Of a DNA stretch of 64,000 nucleotides, positions 38,006 to 45,945 are shown piece after piece. The DNA comes from DASUPK01 sp963747425 (GTDB lineage: Bacteria; Actinomycetota; Thermoleophilia; Solirubrobacterales; 70-9): assembly GCA_963747425.1 (NCBI GenBank), contig CAVVFJ010000015.1, forward strand, positions 1-64,000, in the 5' to 3' direction. Position 1 is the first letter of the stretch, and each line of letters starts with the position of its first letter. Under the pieces are notes generated by a model. That model was not told the origin of the DNA, did not search any database, and saw nothing but the letters and a program-made list of their open reading frames with translations. Position numbers and translations under genes: made by a program.

Positions 38006-39079
38006 ATGCCGCTTGCGATCGTCACAGGCTCCGGCGGCCTCGTCGGCTCGGACTCGGTCCGGCGGCTGATCGAGAGCGGCTGGGAGGTGGTCGGGCTCGA
38101 GAACGACATGCGGGCCCGGTTCTTCGGGCCCGAGGCGTCCACCTCGCACGTCACCGACGAGCTGGTGGGGGCATATCCGGAGTTCAACGCGATCGAGGCG
38201 GACATCCGCGACGACGACACCGTGCACAGGATCTTCAGCGAGAACGCCTCGCGGCTGGAGCTGGTGGTTCACGCCGCCGCGCAGCCATCCCACGATTGGG
38301 CGGCCCGCGAGCCGCACACGGACTTCGGCGTCAACGCGGTCGGCACTCTGAACCTCCTCGAGGCGACCCGCGAGATCGCCCCCGGCGCCACCTTCGTCTT
38401 CATGTCGACCAACAAGGTCTACGGCGACACGCCCAACTTCCTCCCCCTCGAGGAGCAGGAGCGGCGCCTGGAGCTGCCCGAGGACCATCCCTACTTCAAG
38501 GGGATAGACACCTCGATGTCGATCGATCGCTCCACCCACTCCCTCTTCGGCGTCTCGAAGGCGGCCGCCGACCTGCTGGTTCAGGAGTACGGCCGCTACT
38601 TCGAGATGCCGACAGTCTGCTTCCGCTGCGGCTGCATCACCGGCCCGTCCCACGCCGGGGCGAGGCTCCATGGCTTCCTCGCGTACCTGATGAAGTGCGC
38701 GGTCACCGGGACTCCGTACACGGTCTTCGGCTACGACGGCAAGCAGGTCCGCGACAACATCGACGCCTCTGACCTGGTCGAGGCGGCGCTGGAGTTCCAC
38801 CGCGCCCCTCGCTCGGCGGCCGTCTACAACATGGGCGGCGGCCGGGAGTCGAACTGCTCGATGCTCGAGGCGATCGAGGCCTGCGAGCGGATCGCCGGCC
38901 GCGAGCTCAATTGGGAGCTCAGCCCGGAGGCCCGGATCGGCGACCACCGCTGGTGGATCAGCGACCTCGGCGAGTTCCAGCGCGACTACCCGAACTGGAA
39001 GCTGAGCAAGGGCATCGAGTCGATCCTGCAGCAGATCCACGACGTCAACGCCGAGCGCTGGGTGAGCGCGCCGGCATGA
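38006..39079 (+). CDS. NAD-dependent epimerase, second CDP-paratose 2-epimerase-like protein
   Basis: 357 residues from ATG 38006. IVTGSGGLVGSDSVRRLIES at the N-terminus, VVHAAAQPSHDWAAREPHTD, FMSTNKVYGDTPNFLPLEEQ, then RSTHSLFGVSKAAADLLVQE followed by FRCGCITGPSHAGARLHGFL and YDGKQVRDNIDASDLVEA. The usual YxxxK catalytic Tyr is Phe here (LFGVSK), a trait I recall from relatives annotated as epimerases. Its stop overlaps the next gene's ATG (ATGA), so it, the preceding epimerase and the following glycosyltransferase form one unit. Confidence 0.8.
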   Translation: MPLAIVTGSGGLVGSDSVRRLIESGWEVVGLENDMRARFFGPEASTSHVTDELVGAYPEFNAIEADIRDDDTVHRIFSENASRLELVVHAAAQPSHDWAAREPHTDFGVNAVGTLNLLEATREIAPGATFVFMSTNKVYGDTPNFLPLEEQERRLELPEDHPYFKGIDTSMSIDRSTHSLFGVSKAAADLLVQEYGRYFEMPTVCFRCGCITGPSHAGARLHGFLAYLMKCAVTGTPYTVFGYDGKQVRDNIDASDLVEAALEFHRAPRSAAVYNMGGGRESNCSMLEAIEACERIAGRELNWELSPEARIGDHRWWISDLGEFQRDYPNWKLSKGIESILQQIHDVNAERWVSAPA

Positions 39080-39930
39080 AGCTCTCCGTGGTGATGCCGG
39101 CCCACAACGAGGCCGGCTCCATCGCCTCGTGCGTGACCAGCACGACCGCTGCCCTGTCCGAGGCCGGGATCGACTACGAGATCCTGGTGATCGACGACGC
39201 CAGCGTCGACGGGACGAGCGCCGTTGTTGACCACCTGGCCGAGTCGGATTCCCGGATCCACTGCCACCGCAGCCACTACAGCCGGGGGTTCGGCCTCGCC
39301 GTCAGGGCCGGCCTGGACCGCTACCAGGGCGATGCCGTCGCGATCATGATGGCCGACGGCTCCGATGATCCCGCGGACCTGGTCGCCTACCACCGGGTTC
39401 TGGAGGACGGGTTCGACTGCGCGCTCGGCTCGCGCTTCGCCGGCGGGCGCGGGCGGGTGAGCGACTACCCGTGGTTCAAGCTGATCCTGAACCGGCTGGT
39501 CAACTGGTGGATCCGGGCGCTCTTCCGTCACGGCTACGACGACACCACCAACGCCTTCAAGGCCTACAAGCGCGAGGTGATCGAGACGGTCCAGCCGCTG
39601 CTCGCGAATCAGTTCAACCTCACCGTCGAGATCCCGCTGAAGGCCATCGTGCGGGGCCACAGCTATGGGATCGTGCCGATCTCCTGGCGCGGCCGGAGCG
39701 CCGGCAAGTCGAAGCTGGACCTGCGCGAGATGGGCAGCCGCTACGCCTTCATCGTCCTCTACGTGCTGCTCGAGCGGTACATGAGCCGGGGGGACTACCT
39801 GCGACCCGGTCTCGATCCGAAGTCAGGCAGGGCCCCCTCGCTCCATCCGGGGCGTCCTCGGGCTCGCGCAGGGGACCGGGAGGACGCTAGGCCCGGTAGA
39901 CGAAGGGGAGCTCGCCCTCCACGTCCTTGA
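39076..39930 (+). CDS. Family 2 glycosyltransferase (dolichol/polyprenyl-phosphate mannosyltransferase-like)
   Basis: ATG 39076 in an ATGA overlap with the previous gene. MKLSVVMPAHNEAGSIASCV, YEILVIDDASVDGTSAVVDH, AIMMADGSDDPADLVAYHRV (DxD-like) and SYGIVPISWRGRSAGKSKLD place it near polyprenyl-phosphate sugar transferases (DPM1-type) without a membrane anchor. It may prime sugars on a lipid carrier. The last 40 codons (RARAGDREDARPGRRRG) look like non-family sequence that overlaps rfbC by 44 bases; the true C-terminus may be shorter if an indel has masked a stop. Confidence 0.85.
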   Translation: MKLSVVMPAHNEAGSIASCVTSTTAALSEAGIDYEILVIDDASVDGTSAVVDHLAESDSRIHCHRSHYSRGFGLAVRAGLDRYQGDAVAIMMADGSDDPADLVAYHRVLEDGFDCALGSRFAGGRGRVSDYPWFKLILNRLVNWWIRALFRHGYDDTTNAFKAYKREVIETVQPLLANQFNLTVEIPLKAIVRGHSYGIVPISWRGRSAGKSKLDLREMGSRYAFIVLYVLLERYMSRGDYLRPGLDPKSGRAPSLHPGRPRARAGDREDARPGRRRGARPPRP

Positions 39931-40438
39931 GGAGAGGGGCGCTCGCGTCGCGGTCCGAGGGGATCAGCTCGACGTCCGGCCACTCGATGCCGATGTCGGG
40001 ATCGTTGTAGGCGATCCCGCTCTCGGCCGACGGGTCGTAGTAGGCCGAGCACTTGTAGACCACGTCCGCGACCTCGCTCGTCACGCAGAAGCCGTGGGCG
40101 AAGCCGTCCGGGCAGTAGAGGTGGCGGAGGTTCTCGTCGTTCAGGGTGAAGGCCTCCCACTCCCCGAAGGTCGGCGAGCCCTTCCTGATGTCGACGAGGA
40201 CGTCCACGACCTCGCCGCTGGTGCAGCGGACGAGCTTGGCCATGCCGGGCTGGAAGTGCATGCCGCGGACGATCCCCCTGCCGGAGCGGGAGTGGTTGTC
40301 CTGGACGTACTCCTCAGCGATGCCCAGCTCGGCGAGGGCGTCACGCCTGTAGCTCTCCAGGAAGAACCCCCGCTTGTCGCGGTGGATCGTCGGCTGGACC
40401 AGGATCGGCCCCTCGAGTCGGGTAGTCACCACCTCCAC
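39887..40438 (-). CDS. rfbC: dTDP-4-dehydrorhamnose 3,5-epimerase
   Basis: Cupin-fold epimerase in dTDP-L-rhamnose synthesis, 183 residues. DKRGFFLESYRRDALAELGI (21-40), VQDNHSRSGRGIVRGMHFQP with catalytic His61, LYCPDGFAHGFCV (about 107-119) and the Tyr-containing VVYKCSAYYDPSAESGIAYN are family motifs. No rfbA, rfbB or rfbD is in the window, so the other rhamnose genes would be elsewhere. Convergent with the preceding glycosyltransferase and 20 bases from the divergent next one. Confidence 0.92.
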   Translation of the reverse strand: MEVVTTRLEGPILVQPTIHRDKRGFFLESYRRDALAELGIAEEYVQDNHSRSGRGIVRGMHFQPGMAKLVRCTSGEVVDVLVDIRKGSPTFGEWEAFTLNDENLRHLYCPDGFAHGFCVTSEVADVVYKCSAYYDPSAESGIAYNDPDIGIEWPDVELIPSDRDASAPLLKDVEGELPFVYRA

Positions 40439-40458
40439 GGGGCGGCAATGATGCCCTA

Positions 40459-41265
40459 ATGCCGCTTCTCTCCGTAATCACCCCCACCCGCAACATGGCG
40501 CGCTTCTTGCCGGACACGCTCGACAGCGTGGCCGCGCTCAGCGCGCCGCATGAGCACATCGTGGTGGACGGCAACTCCGATGACGGCTCGGTTGAGCTGC
40601 TCGAGGGGCGGGAGGACCCGCACCTGACCTGGATCTCGGAGCCCGACAGCGGCCAGACCGAGGCCGTCAACAAGGGCCTGCGGATCGCGCGCGGCGATCT
40701 GCTCGCCTGGGTCAACGCCGACGACGCCTACATCCCCGAGGCCGTCGACCGCGCGCTCGAGCACCTGGAGCAGAACCCCGAGGTGGGAGCGATCTTCGGG
40801 GGCGTCAACTACGTCGACGAGCACGGCGCCGTCTTCAGGACCCTGGTGCCGCCGAAGTTCAGCTGGCGCCGGTACCTCTACTTCGGCGCCTTCGTCACCA
40901 CGCCGACGATCATCTGGCGCCGCGAGCTGCTGGAGCAGGCGCCCTCGCTGAACCAGGACTACGTCGACGCCGCCGACTACGACTTCTACCTGCGCCTGCT
41001 GCGGGGCGCCCGCGTCGAGAGGATGCCCGAACCGCTGCTCAACTTCCGCTACCACCCGACCAGCAAGACGACCACCGACGTCTGGGTTCAGCTCGACGAG
41101 GCGCGGGATATCCGGCTCGGCTGGGCGCGGAACCCGCTGCAGCGGGGGATCATGCGCTCCTACGAGGGCGCGAGGCGCGCGATCCTGCCGCGGATCTCCT
41201 CCTGGCCCCACCCCGAGCCCCGCGGCATCGTGAAGCTCCTGCGGCGGATCGGCGCGCGTGGCTGA
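40459..41265 (+). CDS. Family 2 glycosyltransferase
   Basis: 268 residues. LLSVITPTRNMARFLPDTLD, HIVVDGNSDDGSVELLEGRE, ISEPDSGQTEAVNKGLRIAR and LLAWVNADDAYIPEAVDRAL (DxD-type NADD) define a GT-A fold of the WcaA/SpsA kind with an intact acceptor half (FVTTPTIIWRRELLEQAP). Overlaps the start of the next gene by 8 bases, so the two are coupled. Confidence 0.93.
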   Translation: MPLLSVITPTRNMARFLPDTLDSVAALSAPHEHIVVDGNSDDGSVELLEGREDPHLTWISEPDSGQTEAVNKGLRIARGDLLAWVNADDAYIPEAVDRALEHLEQNPEVGAIFGGVNYVDEHGAVFRTLVPPKFSWRRYLYFGAFVTTPTIIWRRELLEQAPSLNQDYVDAADYDFYLRLLRGARVERMPEPLLNFRYHPTSKTTTDVWVQLDEARDIRLGWARNPLQRGIMRSYEGARRAILPRISSWPHPEPRGIVKLLRRIGARG

Positions 41266-42085
41266 CGGTCCGGTCGCGGCGGGACCGGTCTTCGAGCGGC
41301 CGACGCTGCGCCTGCGCATCGCGGTCGCCATGGCGGAGGGGATCGAGTGGGTCCTGCGCCACCACCGGCTCGCCCGGGTGCTCTACGCCGCCGCCGACGC
41401 GAACGGCCGCCTGAGCGCCCGGATCCTGCGCGGCGATGGGCGTGAGTGCCCCTGCTGCGGCGGCCATTTCAAGCGGATGTCCCGCCGCCGCCTCTCCGGC
41501 TGGGGCGGGATCTGCCCGCGGTGCCGCTCCCACCCCCGCCACCGCGCGATCGCCCTGCTGCTCGCCCGCGGCGATCTGCCTGGCGGCCGGCTCCTCCACT
41601 TCGCCCCGGAGCCGCTCTTCGACCCGGTCTTCGAGCGCCTCCCGGGTCTCGAGCGCGTCACCGCCGACCTCTACACGCCCGCCGACCTCCGGCTCGACAT
41701 AACCGAAATGGACCTGCCCGGTGGCTCCTTCGACCTGATCCTCTGCAGCCACGTTCTCGAGCACGTCCCGGACGACCGCGCCGCGATGTCGGAGCTCCGC
41801 CGCGTGCTCGCGCCGGGCGGGCTCGCGCTGGTCCTCACCCCCTACCGCGCGGACCGGCCCACCTACGAGGACCCGTCGATCACCGCGCCCCTCGACCGCA
41901 TGGTCGCCTTCGGCCAGCAGGACCACGTCCGCATCTACGGCACGGACCTGGCGGACCGTCTGCGCGAGGCCGGCCTCGAGGTCGAGGACCGGACCCCGGT
42001 GGAGCTATTTGACGAGTCGGTGGTGAACCGGTGCGAGCTCGACCCGGCGGAGCACCTCTTCCTCTGCCGCGCGCCCGCTGCCTGA
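41258..42085 (+). CDS. SAM-dependent methyltransferase with N-terminal zinc-ribbon-like cysteines
   Basis: 275 residues from GTG 41258. After an N-terminal helical part, CPCCGGHFKRM (about 65-75) and ICPRCRSHPRHRAI (about 87-100) supply two CxxC pairs, probably zinc-binding. The methyltransferase follows: LLHFAPEPLFDPVFERLPGL in place of the usual motif I, YTPADLRLDITEMDLPGGSF, LILCSHVLEHVPDDRAAMSE and LRRVLAPGGLALVLTPYRAD. Enzymes of this shape occur in O-antigen/teichoic-type clusters. Coupled to the upstream glycosyltransferase. Confidence 0.85.
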   Translation: MADGPVAAGPVFERPTLRLRIAVAMAEGIEWVLRHHRLARVLYAAADANGRLSARILRGDGRECPCCGGHFKRMSRRRLSGWGGICPRCRSHPRHRAIALLLARGDLPGGRLLHFAPEPLFDPVFERLPGLERVTADLYTPADLRLDITEMDLPGGSFDLILCSHVLEHVPDDRAAMSELRRVLAPGGLALVLTPYRADRPTYEDPSITAPLDRMVAFGQQDHVRIYGTDLADRLREAGLEVEDRTPVELFDESVVNRCELDPAEHLFLCRAPAA

Positions 42086-42314
42086 CCGTCGCCTGCGGAT
42101 CCCTCGCACAAGGCGAATCGGCAGGTAGACCAAGCCTGCGATCAGCGCCAGCGGTATGACGGGCAGCAGCAGGGGCAGCAGGGCCACCGCGGTCAGGGCC
42201 AGGATGGGCAGTCGCAAGAGGGGCGAGCGCCACGACGAGGATGCCCGCGCCGACCGTCCACTTCGAGACCTCGTCGACGACCTCGGCTCGGCGTGCGGCG
42301 GATTCGGTGTTCAT
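42005..42314 (-). CDS. Small two-helix membrane protein (one frameshift)
   Basis: Two half-frames join: ATG 42314 (MNTESAARRAEVVDEVSKWT, then VGAGILVVALAP) and, after a frame change near 42215, RLPILALTAVALLPLLLPVI followed by ALIAGLVYLPIRLVRGIRRR. Together they give a basic, roughly 100-residue protein with two hydrophobic segments. The 3' end overlaps the convergent methyltransferase by 81 bases and may be shorter. No recognised family. Separate from the polysaccharide enzymes in function as far as can be seen. Confidence 0.4.
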
Positions 42315-42372
42315 GACGGCTCCTTTCATCGCTCTCACTCAAAGGACGAGATGGAGGCGTCATCTGTGACGC

Positions 42373-43206
42373 TCAGTCGGCCGCTGTCCGCCTCCGGAAG
42401 ACGACGTTGCGGTACAGGGCTTTCTCGAGCTTGGCGGGCAACGGGCGCCAGGCGAAGTAGGTCCGGTAGACGAGCCGGTGAAGGGGGCCGAGCGGAGTCT
42501 CCCTGGCGAACTCGGGACGACGCGCGTACAAGTCCGCATGCTTGGCGCGCAGCTGGCGGTAGATATGGCGGTACTGGCGACGATGGTCCTCCTCACCCGA
42601 GCGCTCGTGCTTGCGGTACTCGTGCGTCACCTGCGAGAGCTGGAGTCCCCGCCAGCCCTTCTCCAGAGCGCTCAGGCAGAAGTCCCAGTCCTCGTAGCCG
42701 TCGATCGCGGAATCGAAGCCGCCGGCGTCCTCCCAGCAGCGCCGCCTGACCAGTCCGAGCTGGGCCCCGGCGATCGAGCGGTGCAAGAGGATGTAGGGGT
42801 CGAAGTCCGGAAATCGGAGCACCCCCGACCAGGCGCCGATCAGCTTCATCAGGCCGTAGCAATAGCCGACGTCCCGGTTTGCCTCGAGCGGCGGGCGCAG
42901 CACATCGAGCGCGTCGGCGGTGAGCCGGTCGTCGGCGTCGACCATCAGCAGAAGCTCGGAGTCGGAATTCTCGAACCCCGCGTTGCGCGCGGCGGCGACG
43001 CCGGCATTCAGCTGGCGGATCAGCTCGACGCCCGCCGGCAGCGAGGCCAGCGCGCTCTCGGTCTCCGGATCGGTGGACCCGTCGTCGACCACGACCACCT
43101 TCGGGGGGCCGCCGTGCTGGCCGAGGGCGCGCTCGACCGATTCGAGCAGGAAGCGCCCGTGGTTGAAGCACGGGATCACCACCGTGATGTCGCCGTGGCG
43201 GGACAT
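42373..43206 (-). CDS. Family 2 glycosyltransferase
   Basis: 277 residues. ITVVIPCFNHGRFLLESVER, VVVVDDGSTDPETESALASL, LNAGVAAARNAGFENSDSEL, LLMVDADDRLTADALDVL (the DADD metal site) and DGYEDWDFCLSALEKGWRGL form a textbook GT-A enzyme. Basic C-terminus, no membrane helix. Lies in its own unit between the small membrane protein and the methyltransferase at 43244; direction is opposite to its neighbours at 40-42 kb. Confidence 0.93.
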   Translation of the reverse strand: MSRHGDITVVIPCFNHGRFLLESVERALGQHGGPPKVVVVDDGSTDPETESALASLPAGVELIRQLNAGVAAARNAGFENSDSELLLMVDADDRLTADALDVLRPPLEANRDVGYCYGLMKLIGAWSGVLRFPDFDPYILLHRSIAGAQLGLVRRRCWEDAGGFDSAIDGYEDWDFCLSALEKGWRGLQLSQVTHEYRKHERSGEEDHRRQYRHIYRQLRAKHADLYARRPEFARETPLGPLHRLVYRTYFAWRPLPAKLEKALYRNVVFRRRTAAD

Positions 43207-43243
43207 CGGCCGGAATGTAGCGGCGACCCCGTGCTTTGTCGCT

Positions 43244-44050
43244 CTATCGCGTGACCGTCACCTGCAGGAACGTCGCCGGGATCGAGGTGCCGTCATCGCT
43301 GGTGTTCTGCTCGTTGAACAGGGCGTCCAGCTCAGCCTGGAGGTCGTCCTCGCGTCCGTCCGCGGCCGCCGCCTCGAATGCATTCATGGTTGGGCCGTAG
43401 TAGGTCCTGAACGCAGCGACGAGCTCGGACGGCGTAGCCGGGTAATTGAAGGTGTAGGTGTCCTTCTCGAACGCGATCTGCTGCTCGGGGACTCCGGCCT
43501 GCGTGAAGCGATCGACCACATCGGCCTCCACGCCCCATGTCATCGGGCTGACGAAGCCCTCCGGAGGCGGCGGCGCGTAGGTCGAGCTGATCTTGAGGAT
43601 CTGGGCGACCAGCGTCGGGTCGTTCGGGATCCAGTTGCCCATCACGATCCGGCCACCAGGCTTGGTCACCCGGACCATCTCCTTGGCGACCTCGAACGGC
43701 TTGGGAGCGAACATCGCCCCGAAGATGCTGATCACGAGGTCGAACTGCTCATCACCGAGCTCGTTCAGGTCCGTTGCATCGCCCTCCTGGAATCTGAGGT
43801 TGGTCAGGCCCAGCTCCTTGGCGCGCGCGTTGCCCGCCGCGACCAGGTTGCTTGCGATGTCGACACCCAGGACGTCGGCACCGAGCTGAGCCGCCGGCAC
43901 CGCGGTGGTCCCGTCGCCGCAGCCGAGGTCCAGCACCTGCAGACCGTCCGTGATGCCCAATTTCTTGACGAGTTCCTCACCGCTCTCTCGCATGCTCTCC
44001 GCGATGCGGGTGAAATCGCCCTTCTCCCACAACATCTTGTTCGCGTTCAT
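43244..44050 (-). CDS. Class I SAM-dependent methyltransferase (UbiE-like)
   Basis: 268 residues. LQVLDLGCGDGTTAVPAAQL (motif I, about 37-56), VLGVDIASNLVAAGNARAKE, FQEGDATDLNELGDEQFDLV and MVRVTKPGGRIVMGNWIPND are clear. The C-terminal 100 residues (GVPEQQIAFEKDTYTFNYPA) resemble the small-molecule methyltransferases found singly in actinobacterial genomes. AGAGGAG precedes the ATG, so this gene has a normal leader. Substrate unknown; probably unrelated to the glycan locus. Confidence 0.88.
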   Translation of the reverse strand: MNANKMLWEKGDFTRIAESMRESGEELVKKLGITDGLQVLDLGCGDGTTAVPAAQLGADVLGVDIASNLVAAGNARAKELGLTNLRFQEGDATDLNELGDEQFDLVISIFGAMFAPKPFEVAKEMVRVTKPGGRIVMGNWIPNDPTLVAQILKISSTYAPPPPEGFVSPMTWGVEADVVDRFTQAGVPEQQIAFEKDTYTFNYPATPSELVAAFRTYYGPTMNAFEAAAADGREDDLQAELDALFNEQNTSDDGTSIPATFLQVTVTR

Positions 44051-44105
44051 CTCGCTCCTCTCGCGCCCGTTGGTCGTCCGTGACCTATCTGGGATGGGCG
44101 ACTAA

Positions 44106-44111
44106 TAGGAT
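44106..44111 (+). promoter_or_regulatory. Candidate -10 (TAGGAT) of the thioesterase gene
   Basis: TAGGAT ends 8 bases before ATG 44120 in the 69-base divergent gap to 44050. No Shine-Dalgarno between them; predicted leaderless start. Confidence 0.5.
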
Positions 44112-44119
44112 CGCATCAG

Positions 44120-44653
44120 ATGGCGGAGGCCGAGCACCCAACGCGCACCGGGCCCCGCACGGTTTCGGGCTCGAGGTCCGAGTTGATCCGCTGGATGAGC
44201 ATTCTGGACGCGAGCACGGCGGGGTTCGTGCACGGCGGCGTGGTGATGAGGATGTGCGACGAGGCGGCCGGGATCGCCGCGATTCGCCACTGCGGCCGCC
44301 GTGTTGTCACGGCCGGGATGGACCGGATGACGTTTCTCCACCCGGTCCACGTGGGCGAGCTGCTGCGCTGCACCGCCAGCGTCAACGCCGTCTGGCGCAC
44401 CTCGATGGAGGTCGGGGTCAGGGTCGAGGCCGAGAACGCGGTCACCGGCGAGATTCACGCCACCAGCACCGCCTACCTGACGATGGTGGCCCTCGATGAG
44501 CAGGGCAAGCCGATGCCGGTTCCGTCGCTCGAGGTCGAGGGTCCCGTCGAGGAGCGCCGCCAGCGCGAGGCCGAGACCCGTCGTCGCAACCGGCTGAAGG
44601 AGCGCGAGGAGATCCTCGAGGCGCGCGAGGCCACGGGCGAGCAGGCGGGCTGA
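44120..44653 (+). CDS. Acyl-CoA thioesterase, hot-dog fold
   Basis: 177 residues. SELIRWMSILDASTAGFVHG, then VVMRMCDEAAGIAAIRHCGR (helix with the catalytic Asp in 'MRMCDEAAG', family analogy) and MDRMTFLHPVHVGELLRCTA match the BFIT/ACOT-type single hot-dog hydrolases; HATSTAYLTMVALDEQGKPM ends the fold, then a charged helical tail (about 137-170). It cleaves acyl-CoA to acid and CoA. Not obviously linked to neighbouring glycosyltransferases. Confidence 0.88.
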   Translation: MAEAEHPTRTGPRTVSGSRSELIRWMSILDASTAGFVHGGVVMRMCDEAAGIAAIRHCGRRVVTAGMDRMTFLHPVHVGELLRCTASVNAVWRTSMEVGVRVEAENAVTGEIHATSTAYLTMVALDEQGKPMPVPSLEVEGPVEERRQREAETRRRNRLKEREEILEAREATGEQAG

Positions 44654-44739
44654 GCCCGCCCACGTAATGCAAGGGTGCTCCGCAGGCGCAGCCGAGGAGC
44701 AACCCGTTTTGTGTGCCCGCTCCTATCCTTCCCTACCCC

Positions 44740-45945
44740 ATGGCGGTGACCGCTTCGCACAAGGCGGACGGCGAGAGCGCGCCCAGCGCCGACGTCGTCC
44801 GCACGACAGTCGTACTTCCCGCGTACAACGAGGGCGCGGCGCTGCCCCACGTGCTCACCGAGCTCGGGGAGTACCTCGATCACACCTATGAGGTCCTGGT
44901 GGTGGACGACGGCTCGACCGACGACACCGCCGACGTCGCCGAGCGCTACCCGGTTCGGCTCGTGCAGCACCCGTCGAACCGGGGCAAGGGGGTGGCCATC
45001 AGGACCGGGATCGCCGAGGCGCAGGGTGAGAACGTGGTGATCATGGACGCCGACGCCACCTACCCGGTGCCGGCCATCAAGCAGATGGTCGACCTGCTCG
45101 ACGACAACGACCTCGTCCGCGGCGTTCGCGATTCGGAGCCCGAGAGCATGCCGGTGGTCAACCGGTTCGGGAACTGGCTGTTCAACAAGCTGCTCGCGCT
45201 CAGCCACGGACTGGAGGGCAGCGACCACCTCAGCGGCCTCTACGCGATCCGCCGCTCGGAGGCCGTCCGCCTGGGTACCGAGGCACGCGGCTTCGACATC
45301 GAGACCGAGATCGGGATCAAGGCGAAGGCGCGCGGCCTGCGCGAAGCGACCATCCCGATCTCGTACCTGCCGCGGGTGGGCGAGAAGAAGCTCAGCGCGG
45401 GCCGTGACGGCCTGCGGATCCTCGGCCGGGTGATCGTGCTGCTGCTGATCTACAACCCGACGATCACCTTCATCGTCCCGGGCCTGATCCTGATGGCCAT
45501 CTCGGTCACCGGGGCGATCCTTCTCAGCAGCGGCCCGGTCACCACCTCCTACCTCGGGCTGAACATCCACAGCTTCATCGTCGCCGCCCTCGGGGTCCTC
45601 GCCGCCTTCCAGCTGACGATCTTCGGAGTGGCGGCCGCCCTCTACGGCGTGGAGGCGGGCAAGCCGCCGCCATGGTGGCTGCTGCGGGTGATCTCCGTGC
45701 GCTTCCGGCTGGCCGTCGGGGTCATCGGCCTGATCCTGATGCTCGGCTCGCTCGCCAAGCTGATCCAGCTGACGATCCAGTGGGCCGGCGACAACCCGTT
45801 CACCGACACCCGGGCGCTGGTCCTCTCGACGAGCTTCCTCGTCCTCGGGCTGCAGGTGATCTCCGCCGTGCTCTTCATCTCGATCTTCAGCGGGCGGCTC
45901 AGCCGCGTGGCTGAGGAGGACTCGACCCGCTGGTCTCGGTCGTAG
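44740..45945 (+). CDS. Family 2 glycosyltransferase with C-terminal membrane domain
   Basis: About 401 residues from ATG 44740; ATG-like codons nine residues upstream (44713) are an alternative. VVLPAYNEGAALPHVLTELG, YEVLVVDDGSTDDTADVAER, NRGKGVAIRTGIAEAQGENV and VVIMDADATYPVPAIKQMVD give the GT-A half; DHLSGLYAIRRSEAVRLGTE follows. From about residue 235 four or more hydrophobic segments (GLILMAISVTGAILL, IVAALGVLAAFQLTIFGVA, GVIGLILMLGSLAKLI, LVLGLQVISAVLFISIFS) anchor it, as in polyprenyl-phosphate sugar transferases (GtrB/DPMS type). TATCCT lies 14 bases before the ATG. Confidence 0.88.
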   Translation: MAVTASHKADGESAPSADVVRTTVVLPAYNEGAALPHVLTELGEYLDHTYEVLVVDDGSTDDTADVAERYPVRLVQHPSNRGKGVAIRTGIAEAQGENVVIMDADATYPVPAIKQMVDLLDDNDLVRGVRDSEPESMPVVNRFGNWLFNKLLALSHGLEGSDHLSGLYAIRRSEAVRLGTEARGFDIETEIGIKAKARGLREATIPISYLPRVGEKKLSAGRDGLRILGRVIVLLLIYNPTITFIVPGLILMAISVTGAILLSSGPVTTSYLGLNIHSFIVAALGVLAAFQLTIFGVAAALYGVEAGKPPPWWLLRVISVRFRLAVGVIGLILMLGSLAKLIQLTIQWAGDNPFTDTRALVLSTSFLVLGLQVISAVLFISIFSGRLSRVAEEDSTRWSRS

